A stretch of 64,000 nucleotides of DNA from Anthopleura xanthogrammica (Eukaryota; Cnidaria; Anthozoa; Actiniaria; Actiniidae). Position 1 is the stretch's first letter; every line of letters begins with the position of its first letter. The notes beneath the pieces are model-generated. The model did not search any database, was not told the origin of the DNA, and worked only from the letters and a program-made list of their open reading frames with translations. The stretch lies in NCBI GenBank assembly GCA_964019055.1, contig OZ025216.1, forward strand, positions 7,553,414-7,617,413, given 5' to 3'. The position numbers were made by a program, and so were the translations under genes. Below, one piece after another: positions 1 through 10,440 of this stretch.

Positions 1-775
1 GCATAGGAATAAGAATGTACACGAGATGGATTGGATGGACGCATAGGAATAAGAATGTACACGAGATGGATTGGATGGACGCGTAGGAATAAGAATGTAC
101 ACGAGATGGATTGGATGAACGCATAGGAATAAGAATGTACACGAGATGGATTGGATGAACAAATGGGAATAAGAATGTACACGAGATGGATTGGATGCAC
201 GCATAGGAATAAGAATGTACACGAGATGGATTGGATGGACGCATAGGAATAAGAATGTACACGAGATGGATTGGATGAACGCATAGGAATAAGAATGTAC
301 ACGAGATGGATTGGATGAACAAATGGGAATAAGAATGTACACGAGATGGATTGGATGAACGCATAGGAATAAGAATGTACACGAGATGGATTGGATGGAC
401 GCATAGGAATAAGAATGTACACGAGATGGATTGGATGAACGCATAGGAATAAGAATGTACACGAGATGGATTGGATGAACAAATGGGAATAAGAATGTAC
501 ACGAGATGGATTGGATGAACGCATAGGAATAAGAATGTACACGAGATGGATTGGATGAACAAATGGGAATAAGAATGTACACGAGATGGATTGGATGAAC
601 GCATAGGAATAAGAATGTACACGAGATGGATTGGATGCACGCATAGGAATAAGAATGTACACGAGATGGATTGGATGAACGCATAGGAATAAGAATGTAC
701 ACGAGATGGATTGGATGAACGCATAGGAATAAGAATGTACACGAGATGGATTGGATGAACGCATAGGAATAAGAA
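1..775. repeat. 40-bp minisatellite array 1 (left end cut by window)
   Basis: About 19 tandem monomers of 40 bp, each starting GCATAGGAATAAGAATGTAC and continuing with an ACGAGATGGATTGGATGAAC-like half. Variation is confined mostly to the first bases (gcatagg or aaatggg) and to the last triplet (aac, gac or cac). The array begins before base 1 and ends abruptly at 775. The same monomer makes arrays 2, 3 and 4. The minus strand of the monomer has no stop codon in any frame, so long antisense reading frames here are compositional. Confidence 0.97.
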
Positions 776-1083
776 CGTTGTCGGTGGGAGATCTGAAACC
801 TGAAATATGAGACCGAGTAACATGCTGTAAAATGTAATTTATTCACAGCCAAACAACGTAGCCGGCTTTTAGATTGGAATATGAAGCATGACCTTTGAGT
901 TAGGAATGTAATTTTTTGTATTTTAGCCAGAAAACATAAAAGCACAAAAGTTCTGTTTAGTCTCAGATCGCCCATTTCAGATGCTTGGTGAACATTTGCA
1001 TCTCTCTTTTATGCCAAAAATTCCACCTGTCAAAATATTCTGACGGATGAGAAAATAAAACCTCCCAGGCTGATTCGTGTATA

Positions 1084-1349
1084 CACGCATCAAGAATTCC
1101 GCGCTGCTGCTCAATGCGCATGCGCATGCTCAGGGGATTAAAAAGTGGGATAAAATTTGTAAAATATGCTATATTTTAGTTGTATCTTTCTTGTCAAGTA
1201 CAATTTTCACTAAATATTCAAGATCGCGTACCGTTAAGCGAATTCTGAATCAAATATACTGAAAAATTGCATATTATACAAAATATTATCCCACTTTTTA
1301 ATCCCCTGAGCATGCGCATTGAGCAGCAGCGCGGAACTCTTGATGCGTC
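1084..1349. mobile_element. Foldback MITE with TA/TATA target duplication
   Basis: The terminal inverted repeats start CACGCATCAAG (GACGCATCAAG at the other end) and extend about 100 bp, including the GATTAAAAAGTGGGATAA block. The element is flanked by TATA at 1080-1083 and 1350-1353. The homologous sites in copies 2-4 (TATA at 27677-27680 in copy 2) lack it, so the empty site is visible. A TA or TATA target suggests a Tc1/mariner-like non-autonomous element. Relatives lie at about 30941-31190 and at the matching place in copy 3. No coding capacity was seen. Confidence 0.85.
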
Positions 1350-1463
1350 TATACGTCGCATCTGGATTTTTCAAAACACGTCCCACATGGAAAGAAATAA
1401 CCACAACGACAAAACCATCAGCAATACAAGCGACAAACCGGGTGTGCTGGTCATAGCAAGGGG

Positions 1464-1650
1464 TTAATCATCTACGGTCTAGGGGCCGACTAACCTCTCC
1501 CTTAGGCTTCGGCCGAGCTTCCTGATCAGTCAGTAATGTCCTCCCGGGATAGCGGTGTTGGGGTCGAAATCTCCAGCGTAGCCGTAAGTCCATACGATGC
1601 TTCAGCACTCGATGTCTGGAAGTATGGTCCTGGTTAATCAATCAATAAAA
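1464..1650. repeat. Unidentified GC-richer block ending in ATCAATCAATAAAA
   Basis: This ~187-bp block recurs almost unchanged at about 27791-27976, 48008-48195 and 61767-61950, as part of the duplicon. Its end resembles the 3' tail of a retroposon. I looked for pol III boxes and found none convincing, so its class is left open. Confidence 0.5.
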
Positions 1651-2465
1651 ACAAATTCATTCCATAAAACTGAGTATTTATTGAAGATAAAATATTATGT
1701 AAATGAATTTTGGAAAATTGCCGGCTTTCACTTACGTCATCATCAATTTCAAAAGCCTAATTTCACAATATAATCAAAATAAAGCTCCATATTCTTGTAA
1801 AGCGGTGAAAACTCTATATACTGCCAAAGTTTTAAGGCTGTAGATCATTTCGTTGTGGAATTATGGGCAAGGAAACATGACGTATTTTTTGGTAAAAATG
1901 TATGGAGCGGCCATGTTGGTGTCCCACTAAGGAACTCCAATATGGCGGACGAATTTTCAACGGCTTAAAATGATAGAATATTCAATATTTTCAATTAAAT
2001 TCCACTGCAATATACTTTAAATAGAGATTTTAAAGGTACCTAAGGCAAAATCTTTCACCTAGGGTAAACTAATTTTGATTTTCATCGTTATTCAGATATA
2101 CGTGACGGTATTGCGTGACACAAATTCAACCTTCATAACTTGGGAACCAAACATTAAAATGACTCGAAACTTTTTCCTGTGACTTATATAACTGATTTCT
2201 AAAACATATTTTAGAAATGTTTTTGTACGATGTATAGTTTAGATTTTGAGTTTTTGATGACGTCACGTGAAAGCCAGCAATAGACTGAAGGCTCGCATCT
2301 ACAAGTTTTTCCATGTTCTGATAATACTTTATTCCTAACATAGATAGATCCATCATATTACAAATCGTGGTCGCGCTACGCTCATAACGATAAAAGGTCA
2401 CACCGAAGAAGAGTCTAAAGGATGGTTGCACAATACCATCCATCAAACTGGCCTTCCTAGGTTAT

Positions 2466-2781
2466 CATTATGGGATGTTTGCGCGAGGTCAGTCTCAATG
2501 ATGGTGGCGCAATTCCATCCATCAAACTGATCTTCCAAGGTTATCAATATGGGATGTTTGCGCGAGGTCAGTCTCAATGATGGTGGCGCAATTCCATCCA
2601 TCAAACTGATCTTCCAAGGTTATCAATATGGGACGGTTTGCGCGAGGTCAGTCTCAATGATGGTGGCGCAATTCCATCCATCAAACTGGCCTTCCTAGGT
2701 TATCAATATGGGATGTTTGCGCGAGGTCAGTCTCAATGATGGTGGCGCAATTCCATCCATCAAACTGATCTTCCAAGGTTA
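2466..2781. repeat. 79-bp tandem repeat, about four units
   Basis: Units of 79-80 bp contain GATGTTTGCGCGAGGTCAGT followed by a CAATGATGGTGGCGCAATTC segment. Copy 1 has four units, copy 3 has two and copies 2 and 4 have one full unit each plus flanking partial units (about 28180-28300, 48405-48600, 62155-62280). The unit number is therefore variable between duplicons. Confidence 0.85.
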
Positions 2782-2887
2782 TACTGTATATGAACCGACC
2801 TTTCTAGGTTATAATGTATATGATGTGATGTTATCACGAGGGAGGCCAGTCTGAAGGATGGTGGCAGAATTCTATTCATCAAAATGA

Positions 2888-3165
2888 CCTTTGGCGTGGG
2901 GTAAAACGCTCGCCTTTCGCCTCCATGCACGGTCGGGGATCGATTTCCAGTCTCCTCATTTGAGCTGTGTTGGTTGGTTCTCTTTTTCTGATTCCGAAAG
3001 TCTTCGATTGACCATAATCCACGTTTCTCGCTGTTCCCTGTTCTTCCAGTTGACGCGTGTACCATTTGTGGGAAGGCAAAGTTTCCAGCTCTTTTCGGTT
3101 GGTAGACGCGCGAATTTCCAACCCGATGGATTGGTTCAAATGGTAAGCACTCCTAGTATGTAACC
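2888..3165 (+). mobile_element. tRNA-derived SINE-like element
   Basis: A-box-like TGGCGTGGGG (2892-2901) is followed about 40 bp later by B-box-like GGATCGATTTCC (2937-2948). This is the order and spacing of a tRNA head, and it is followed by a TTGGTTGGTTCTC segment that I associate with cnidarian tRNA SINEs. The copies near 28408, 48708 and 62383 belong to the duplicon rather than to independent insertions. Its antisense gives modest reading frames that I do not consider genes. Confidence 0.6.
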
Positions 3166-3385
3166 TTTTTCATACGGAATTTCGCAAAGTCCTTCGTCTT
3201 CGTATTAGTTAACGCATGCGGAATAAAGCACAGGAAGCCCAACCACGATCACACGCGCGCGACTTCGATGTTCGTATTTTTTCACTTCCTTCGCTTGCAA
3301 TTCTGTGAGTCTCAGAGAGGTCGTCTTTGAGCAAGTCTAGGTTTTTTCAAAATAGCAGAAACGGATGAAAAGGAATGTAATAAAA

Positions 3386-4277
3386 AGAAATACTGCCCCC
3401 CCCCCCCCCAAGTATCTCAAATTTTGCCGCGGTGCTCTATGAGCAAAAGAATTCGTAACTTTCTTTTTCTGATTAAGAAGGAATTAGCTATGAAAATACT
3501 GCTTGTAACAACGTAATGCAGCTTAGAATAGAAAGATATCTATAAAACTGTTATTATACTGAGCTGTTCTGTGGCTAAATATAGTCAAATTATCTATCAC
3601 TTACATTTACATATAAAACAGAAAGTTGTCCGCTGAAACAAAGGCACATGGGCGCATCTTAATTAAATCTGACGTAATCATGAATGACGTAATTTAAAAT
3701 GAAATATAAATGTTATAATAAGTCGGACGGCGTAGATTTCTCATGAAACGGATACTTTGTCGTGACTTTGGCTTGATAAACATGTTCGTCACGTGACAAT
3801 GATTGACAGGAATTGTTATCACGTGACACTAGGTGATCAGCACTGACGCTTGCTGCCTTCAGAAAGAGTTGAAACGCCGTCCAAAGTTGAAGGAATATAA
3901 TAGTGCTTCGGTTCTGTTGTTTAATTCCTATAAACTTATTCACTGATAATTATAATAAAACTCAGTTATGCTTTCTAACTCATGGCTGTTATAATCTATA
4001 CAAGATATACTTGAAATGGAATGCTATACTCTATATTTCGATCATCACTAAAAAAATAAAAAATAAAATATAAAAATGCCTAAAAAAACGTCTTAACATC
4101 TTATATTCCATTGTTTTCAATGCATACGGCTCATGGGAAGATCGATGTTTGAACTGTGCCTCACATACTGAATAATTTCTATAGGTATCTCATGAGCTAT
4201 TTCCGGCCCGAGCCCACCTTTGTTCACAGACACATAAAAATATACATTCATGTACAGAATATAGCCTCTGACACCTT
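3386..4277. other. Stretch without recognised gene
   Basis: It starts with a run of 14 C (3396-3409) exactly where homology with copy 3 stops. The rest is AT-rich sequence with two TATCACGTGACA-like motifs near 3790-3835. It lies 3' of the last exon of gene 1 and may hold its 3' UTR. I saw no reliable coding, RNA or repeat signal. Confidence 0.5.
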
Positions 4278-4582
4278 TTATCCGCTTTCCTCATTTTCTA
4301 AGTATTCTCGAACATCATTCCTCTTCATTGCTTTCAAGAATCTACGTAATTCTTCGACAGCGAAGGCTGGACGTGCCTGGATTAACCATTCCAGCAACGT
4401 CTTGGTAGGTGACTGCACTTCTGTGTCATCAAACGAGTTATAGATGTCTTTTTCTATCTCCCACGCCAAGGCCAAGTGCTTCCAGTCCTTGGAGATACCG
4501 CCTGGATTTCGGTTCAGAAAGCCACATAGCTTACTCAAGTTGTCACTTTCAGGTTTAAAAACTTCCTTTATCGAACGAACAT
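4278..4582 (-). CDS. Gene 1 exon 7: third Death domain, C-terminal end
   Basis: The last exon of gene 1 has an acceptor ending ATGCATGTTTCAG just above 4582. It starts in phase 1 (an AT completing a GAT codon) and ends in TAA at 4278-4280, encoding about 100 residues (676-776 of the model). The sequence reads as a Death-fold helix bundle: LSKLCGFLNRN, then DWKHLALAWEI with the typical Trp before helix 2, then SPTKTLLEWLIQ, VEELRRFLKAMKRNDV and a short acidic tail. Death domains mediate homotypic assembly in apoptosis and NF-kB signalling; the partner is unknown. It could also be a stand-alone Death-domain gene, but the phase matches the upstream exons. Confidence 0.75.
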
Positions 4583-4651
4583 CTGAAACATGCATGAAAG
4601 TGAGAGAATTATTATGAAAGTTGAATCCTAAAGTTTATACTGCTTTATAAT

Positions 4652-4905
4652 TACACCTAATTGCAAGAACGTTGTCATATAAAAATAAAAATAAAAAATA
4701 GGAATCAGTTATAAATATTTTTCTTTATTTTGATTCTAAAGCTCCCTAGATTAATGAGAATAATTGTTTAGCAATATAATAACAAGATTATCTCAAAAAT
4801 ATCAGTCTATACCTTCAAAACATTAAAATAATTACGTCTGTTTTGCGAAAATAGTTAATTCCTATTTGTTATTTTTATATGACAACGTTCTTGCAATTAG
4901 GTGTA
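4652..4905. mobile_element. Foldback MITE, ~254 bp
   Basis: Inverted arms of about 50 bp: TACACCTAATTGCAAGAACG at the left and its complement at the right, separated by ~150 bp of AT-rich DNA. It splits a repeat whose uninterrupted form is seen in reverse at about 17450-17480. The target duplication is unclear because the flanks have decayed. Confidence 0.8.
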
Positions 4906-4911
4906 TTTTTA

Positions 4912-5060
4912 AATTTAAAAAAACAGTGGAAAATCGGCGGGAATAATAGGCGTCGGTATCTCGTTTCCCGGTACTGACAAGGAGGAAACAGGCTGTGAGG
5001 ACTAGAGTAACATAGAGTAGAGCATATGTGATCAGGATCTGTAAATAGTGCATTCAAATT
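4912..5060 (-). repeat. Fragment of an interspersed repeat shared with the duplicons
   Basis: It matches 17480-17610 in the same orientation and 28790-28860, 49200-49280 and 62760-62840 in the opposite one (shared core GACAAGGAGGAAACAGGCTG). Translations of it are conserved only because the DNA is duplicated. I recognise no protein family. Confidence 0.6.
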
Positions 5061-5902
5061 TTGATTGTGCTAATTTTATTATGAGGCGATAAAATTATCC
5101 CGCTTGAGCCATTGTGTGTTTGTGTTCTTTTGAAGTTCGAAAGCAACAATTTCGTTTTCATTCTTACTGCGCATGCTCAACGAGATGACATTTTATCGAG
5201 CAAGTGTGGTAAGAATAACACTGATAATGCACTGGAGTGAGAATGGGTAGATACTATCTACGCTATGGGACTGTAGCGGTAGAATGGTAGCGTTTCTATG
5301 ATTGGCTGATATATCTACAGTTCTAAGCTCCTCTCTCATTGGTTTACCAGTGAGTCCTTATTTTGAAAGATATTTACTGTTTACTACAGTACTATTTTTA
5401 CGATGGAAAGCACGATGGATTGTTGTCGAAAGAAATAGTTTGTTGAAGCTAGCACGTCAACAAAGGTAAATCTAAGCAGATACAATGGCTTACAACAAAT
5501 AAAAGAGATCGTATAGAGCTATATTGGAGGGATATCCTAGGTCATTTCAAATCGAATGATTACGAGTTTGACGTTGAATAATTACCACCTCTAAATTCAC
5601 ATCAAGCAAGTCCTGGACACACAAGGTACCCAAAGGTATAGAAAATAAATAAACCACTCTCAGAACTATATGCTTATCGTGCTTTTTATGACCCTTTTAT
5701 ACTAAACCGATAAGAAATATAAAATGAAATCAGTGAGGGCGGCTAATTCTAAAATCCCGAAATTTAACAAAAAATCGCCCGAAAAGCTGCAGAAAAGAAT
5801 AAGAATAAAAACCTTGGACCCAGAAGCCCTTTCGGCATTCTACCGTTACAATCCCATAGCGTGGGGAGTGCAACGGCCGAGCGGGGGACTGTGGAAGAGT
5901 CT

Positions 5903-6142
5903 ACTTGTTTCTATAGCCCAAAATGCCCTTGTCGAGAGAGGACTGGAATCTAACCCTAAACCTTACCCTAAACCTAACCAATCCTAAGCCTAACCCTATA
6001 CCTAACCTAACCAACTCTAGAATCGATCATTTGATTTCCTAGTATTAGCGAAAGCTACTTAAGAAAATCGAAGTATGGAAGTATCGAAGTATAGATTCCA
6101 GTCCTTTCTCGATGAAGGGCAGTTTGGGCTATGGAAACAAGT
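5903..6142. repeat. Inverted repeat enclosing telomere-like CCTAA repeats
   Basis: Arms at 5903-5952 and 6092-6142 (sharing AGGACTGGAATCTA and ATAGCCCAAA segments) flank a spacer. Its first ~60 bp (about 5950-6014) is a degenerate run of CCCTAA, CCTAAA and CCTAA units. It lies in the intron between exons 7 and 6 of gene 1. It may be an interstitial telomeric insertion or a repeat that happens to carry such units. Confidence 0.65.
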
Positions 6143-6501
6143 GTTCACCGCAAGAAATCCTCTTAAGCGTCACCCACTGTAAAGAATTGTCCCTTCTGAC
6201 GGGTATAAATTTGTGCAGAGCACACAATATAGATAACACAGTAATAGTTTGAAGTTGTCCTTTCAGAAGCATGTTGGAAATGGGGACACCGTCTACGTAA
6301 TAGACCTTTTCAGCTTCGTATATTAGTTGCCCATTTCAGACCACATGACATTCCCTTGAGAAATGTTCTTTTGTTAAAATATTTACACATGAAAGAATCA
6401 ACTCCTAACACAACGTCCTCTACACGAAGATAAAACCTTTCTGATATACTGCTCTAAAGGCTTATACAAATGTGGGATTCGTTATATACCAGATGGCTTA
6501 C

Positions 6502-6834
6502 CTTGTAAGGTAACTTGCAATGTATCCAAAAATCGTTTGACATCAGTTCTTTTAGGGAACTTTTCAATAAGGCTTCGAAAATATCCTGCCTTAAGTTTTT
6601 CTCCCTCCAAGGTGGCGTATGCATACAGGAAGAGCTTATTCGTTGGATTATTCCCCCTTCCAATCAGGTCTAGATCATCTCGAGAGACGCCTAGTTTCTG
6701 CCCAAGTTTTCTCCAGTTATTATTCCGTCGTCCACGGCTGTCTTTATCCAGCAGCAGTGCTACCTCGTCGTAGAGTTCATGGTGTTCATGATCATTTATT
6801 AACATCTCATAAATTGTCTTGTTCCTGTCTGCTT
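6502..6834 (-). CDS. Gene 1 exon 6: second Death domain
   Basis: This 333-nt exon has an acceptor ending TTTTGTCATCAG and a donor CAAG/GTAAGC. Both boundaries are phase 1, so the exon is symmetrical (residues 565-675). The encoded domain has the clear Death signature: YDEVALLLD, then NNNWRKLGQKLGVSRDDLDLI with the core Trp and the loop Asp residues. These are followed by NPTNKLFLYAYATLEGEKL and YFRSLIEKFPKRTDVKRFL. Length and helix order fit the family. The expected role is homotypic adaptor binding. This is the best preserved Death domain in the window. Confidence 0.85.
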
Positions 6835-7269
6835 CTGATGACAAAATGCAAATGAAGTCGGTTAAAACAACACCGGCAAACTGAAATATGAAGTTAATAG
6901 GCTTAGTTGTTTAGGAGCAAGTTCAACACAATGGTCCAAATTAAGGACCCGATTTCGGATTCAGGTGGTGGGTACCGGTAAATACCCTCCCCCTCAAACA
7001 ACTATATGAACGCTCGATACTTGGTGTCCGTAGTGACTATTTTATACACACATATACATTGTTTAGCATACATGCCGGCAAACATTCATGATCAGTACGT
7101 TCATTACTGCGATTTGACTTTTAGTTTTAGATATGTAAGAACAAAACTGATCCAGGATTTCACTTCCGGTGGTGGGTACCAAGAATAACCCCACCCCTTC
7201 TCTTTAAATGGAGTCTAGATAGGACACGTACGCTTTCCAAGCATCATAAAATTTCTGGATCTTATTTCA

Positions 7270-7799
7270 CTTCAGAATTCTTTATTTATGTATCATTATT
7301 TTAATAACAATCTTCCATCAGTCTTCAATGACTTTTTTAAGAGTGTTAAAACTATACATAATTATAATACAAGGTTATCTTCCAAAAATAATTGTTATCT
7401 TCCACCTGTCAGAACAAATTATGGCAAATTTAATCTTAGATATTTAGGAGTTTTAAAAACCTGGCTTTCAATTGAGAATGAAATTAAGTCTTTCTCTAAA
7501 TCTCGATTTAAGAAACATTTAATTTCTTCTATATCAAGCACTTATTGATACGACTCATTTGTTTTCATTTGTTTTCATTTTTCTCTCTTTTGTTTATCTG
7601 TTCTTTGTTTATTGATAGTATTATTATTATTATTTGTTTTTTCTTCTTCTTCTTCTTGTTATTTTTTATTTACTTCTAGCTCGATTAGCTTCGCTATACC
7701 TAGGAAGCCTGTACTGTAATCTATTTATTTATTTATTTATATGATTGTAATGTAGAATTAAGTACAAATAAATTGTTGTTGTTGTTGTTGTTGTTGTTA
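7270..7799 (+). mobile_element. 5'-truncated LINE, 3' end
   Basis: About 90 codons to a stop at 7546-7548 match the C-terminal tail of CR1/L2-like LINE ORF2 proteins: FNNNLPSVF, then IHNYNTRLSSKNNCYLPPVR, TNYGKFNLRYLG, TWLSIE and FKKHLISS. A ~250-bp 3' UTR follows and ends in a (TTG)n run at about 7773-7798, the microsatellite tail usual for such elements. It is inserted in an intron of gene 1 on the opposite strand and is dead by truncation. Confidence 0.8.
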
Positions 7800-8036
7800 C
7801 TGAGTTTTCATATACAATAGGCCTTTTGCAGGATATAATCACGTGACTGTTACTGGATGGCAAAAAATTTCGGACTTCATTTATTTTAAAAACTTTTGCG
7901 GGATTACTAATGTTATGTCCCAGACCCTTCCCAAAAGAATTTTTTTCTGTTATAAGATACTTTCGATTTCAAGATACGAATCAATTTAAAGTTTGTTTGC
8001 CATCCAGCAGAGCCTTCCCCAAGGGACCTTGGGCTG

Positions 8037-8120
8037 AATAGACCATTTTCGAGATGTGCGAGCGCTTTCAAAAATATCGATATTTTTGAAAGCGCTCGCG
8101 CATCTCGAAAATGGTCTATT
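8037..8120. repeat. 84-bp spacerless near-perfect palindrome
   Basis: It is symmetrical about 8078/8079 (core AAAAATATCGATATTTTT), with arms ending AATAGACCATTTTCGAGATG. The only mismatch I see is T versus C in the GATGTGCGAG arm. It would fold into a 42-bp hairpin. It lies in the intron between exons 6 and 5 of gene 1 and is probably a minimal foldback transposon. Confidence 0.9.
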
Positions 8121-8710
8121 GATTCGTTATCAAAGTGATATACCAGCATGTGACTGTTTGATGCAAATGGCCTATTCTCTGATCGCTCACTGCGTATATC
8201 TATTTGAATAGCACTTTCCACGGATGACGTTACGATGATGCATCATGGGATTGAAATGCGGACAAGCCAAGCCCAAAACACATGCTAATATACTGCAACA
8301 ATGTTTTGTTGTCTTGTTGTTCCTAATTCGAGGGAAAACTATGGTTTTTCGACTGATATTGATCTTCTTTTCCTTGTAACCTTTTTTACAAAGTTTGTCC
8401 GCATTTTTATCCCACAAGGCTTTGCGATATCTATTTTTAGTAACCGTGAAAAATACTATTTAGGAAAGGTAAGTTTCTGCACAAATGGCTTACACAGGCA
8501 AAACTGTACATGTGAACCATGCACTGTACCTTTCTAATTTTAAAACTTTTTTCAAAGTCCAGAAGAGTGCGATACAAACGGAAAAGTCAAGACTACGGTA
8601 AAGAGTTTGACTGGGCTTACAGTCCTTTCTCCGTTATAAAAAGCTACTAATTTATAAATAACAAAAAATAATTAAAAATCTAGAATGCAATGGAATCAAG
8701 CAAATCTTAC

Positions 8711-8992
8711 CAGATATTTTATCACTGATCTTAAGAACTACGTCATTTCGTTGCATATCTCCTAGTTTTTGGAGCAACTCTGTGATGGTGACAGAGGATA
8801 CGTCTGGCACTTCCAAAAGAAGTTCAGTTGGACTATGTTTTTTGCTACACTCACAGCTTGTCTTTACGTCATCAGGCGCATTTAGATGGTCAGCTAATTC
8901 TCTTCAGTTTTGTTTAACCTTGTAGTCATTATCCAGGCGGAGGCAGAGGCCATTCAACACACTGGTCTTTCGTCTGAAGAGATCGGCTAGGG
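8711..8992 (-). CDS. Gene 1 exon 5: first Death domain, with an in-frame TGA
   Basis: This 282-nt exon has an acceptor CAATGTTTTTCAG and a donor ATCTG/GTAAGA, with phase 1 at both ends (residues 471-564). The frame gives ADLFRR, then LCLRLDNDYKVKQN, a stop, RELADHL, TELLLEV, TITELLQKLGDMQRNDVVLK. The stop is TGA at 8904-8906, exactly where Death domains usually carry the Trp of an NWRELA-type motif; TGG to TGA is a single change. All else is open. Because the exon is symmetrical, skipping it restores the frame from exon 4 to exon 6. Alternatives are a pseudogene allele, RNA editing or a sequencing error. Confidence 0.7.
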
Positions 8993-10033
8993 CTGAAAAA
9001 CATTGAGGTAGAAATTTAGCGCAAGGCATTTGATTGCTTTATGCTACTCTAAGACATCGAAGTTACAGCAAAATAACGGCAATAATGCATTCATTTCCCG
9101 CCCGACAAAAAGTATGATTTCTTTTCCATTCCCCGCATGTCAGCCTCGGTATAAATAGTAAACCTTTCTCACTGGTCCCACTGTGCTCATAGATTAGTTA
9201 TAGGAGCAGACCTGGCTCCGCAACAAACTATTCATACGATGATGATGACCTTATGACCAGATAACGATGAAAGTCCGAGACAAAACCAACCCCCCAAACT
9301 CAACACAAAACTCAAAACCCCAAAACTCAAAAAAAAAAAAAACGAAACTCAAAATTCAAGCTAGGTCACCGCTAGTACATATAATAATTTAACACGCCAT
9401 CCTCAAAGGCTGCAAAGGTCAAAATTCAAACTAGAAACAGAGATTTACCTACGGCCCCTAGCGGGAGGTAAATAAATGTTTGCGAGACACTAACAAATCA
9501 AACCCAGTTCAATAATGATTTTACCAATCAAATTATTTTTTTGTATTTTGGCTGTTTTTACTGTCTATCAAACATGCCAAGTTATTTCTGACAGCTCAGG
9601 GAAACGAGTCATGTTGACAAATGCAACCTCAATGCGCATGAGCCGATCAATATTTGTAGACAGTTATTTCAGCCAATCAAAACGATGGAAAAATAATTTG
9701 AATAATAATAAACAATTATTGGATGAGGTTGAAAATGATATCATTTACTGTATCCATTTGGCAAGTTTGGCTGATCATTCGGCATCGTTGTAGATCCTAC
9801 AAGAAAACAAAAATAATTTTCATTAATTTATTTTCTCATCTTGGTACGTTGCCTGTAGATAGCACGGTGATCACAAGATAGATCGCACCAATAGCAGATC
9901 CCGCCTGCATGGTGTGCTTTTTTTGCTTTCCAGTTGTAAAAAAAAAAAAAATTTCGATGTTTATAGGTGCATGGTATATATCATATTAGTATAAACCTAC
10001 AATATTCGTTATTTACTATAGAGAAATATTAAC

Positions 10034-10075
10034 CTTGTTCTTCTGTGGGATAATGAGCATTACGAGGTGGAGCAT
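10034..10075 (-). CDS. Gene 1 exon 4: 14-codon linker exon
   Basis: A 42-nt exon with acceptor TGCTTCCACAG and donor ACAAG/GTTAAT, phase 1 at both ends. It encodes DAPPRNAHYPTEEQ (residues 457-470). It resembles exon 3 in starting (G)AT and ending CAA G before GTTA, which supports both as real repeated linker exons. The donor is not optimal, so splicing is an inference. Confidence 0.5.
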
Positions 10076-10124
10076 CTGTGGAAGCATAAATTGAAAGGAT
10101 TGAGTCAATTTTTATGTAATAGAT

Positions 10125-10177
10125 ACAATATTCGTGGCAATGTTGTATAGGATATTCAACATTGTCACGAATATTGT
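10125..10177. repeat. Short palindrome, ~53 bp
   Basis: The arms are ACAATATTCGTGGCAATGTT and its near-complement, around a ~11-bp loop. It is intronic in gene 1. A related ACGAATATTGTATATTACTT motif occurs near 36800. Confidence 0.7.
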
Positions 10178-10204
10178 TTCTTTCTTATCATATTCGTTCT
10201 TGAT

Positions 10205-10440
10205 GAAGATACTGATTTCTGAAGAATAGATTCTAAAAGCAGTGTTATTTAAGAAAAGCAGTGTTATGTTTCTAAGGAGCATGCGTACAATGTTTTCTGA
10301 TGTCACGCATTGTTTGGTACGGGCATCCCACATTGAATATTGTGTTTAGGTTAACAAAGCAAGGTTGCAGGGTTTTTGATCTAGTTGGTGGGACTGGCTT
10401 TTGAAAAGGCTCTGGGAAACCATCCTCCTTAAGCTGGACC
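10205..10440. repeat. Diverged direct repeat with 10863-11100
   Basis: Two ~235-bp copies about 660 bp apart share GAGCATGCGTACAATGTTTT, GTTAACAAAGCAAG and TTTTGATCTAGTTGGTGGGA. Both are followed by ACTAATTAG/TTAGTATTC palindromic blocks. They are intronic between exons 4 and 3 of gene 1, probably two copies of one MITE family. A block near 10660 carries TTATCTTCGAGTGGTGAAAA, as does the foldback ending at about 31325. Confidence 0.75.

Noticed and set aside
1..775. CRISPR-like direct repeats
   Set aside because: Monomers are contiguous with no unique spacers, and the DNA is eukaryotic.
1464..1650. Possible tRNA, 5S or SINE head in the 187-bp block
   Set aside because: The GGGTCGAAATCTCC motif departs from the B box, changes in other copies, and no A box lies at the right distance.
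5724..5987. 87-codon plus-strand frame running into the CCTAA repeats
   Set aside because: Its C-terminal part is translated repeat and inverted-repeat arm. No family was recognised.
9515..9793. 92-codon plus-strand frame with a hydrophobic start (MILPIKLFFCILAVF)
   Set aside because: Intronic and antisense to gene 1, with no homology recognised, no splice context and no second copy. A secreted micro-protein cannot be excluded but is unsupported.
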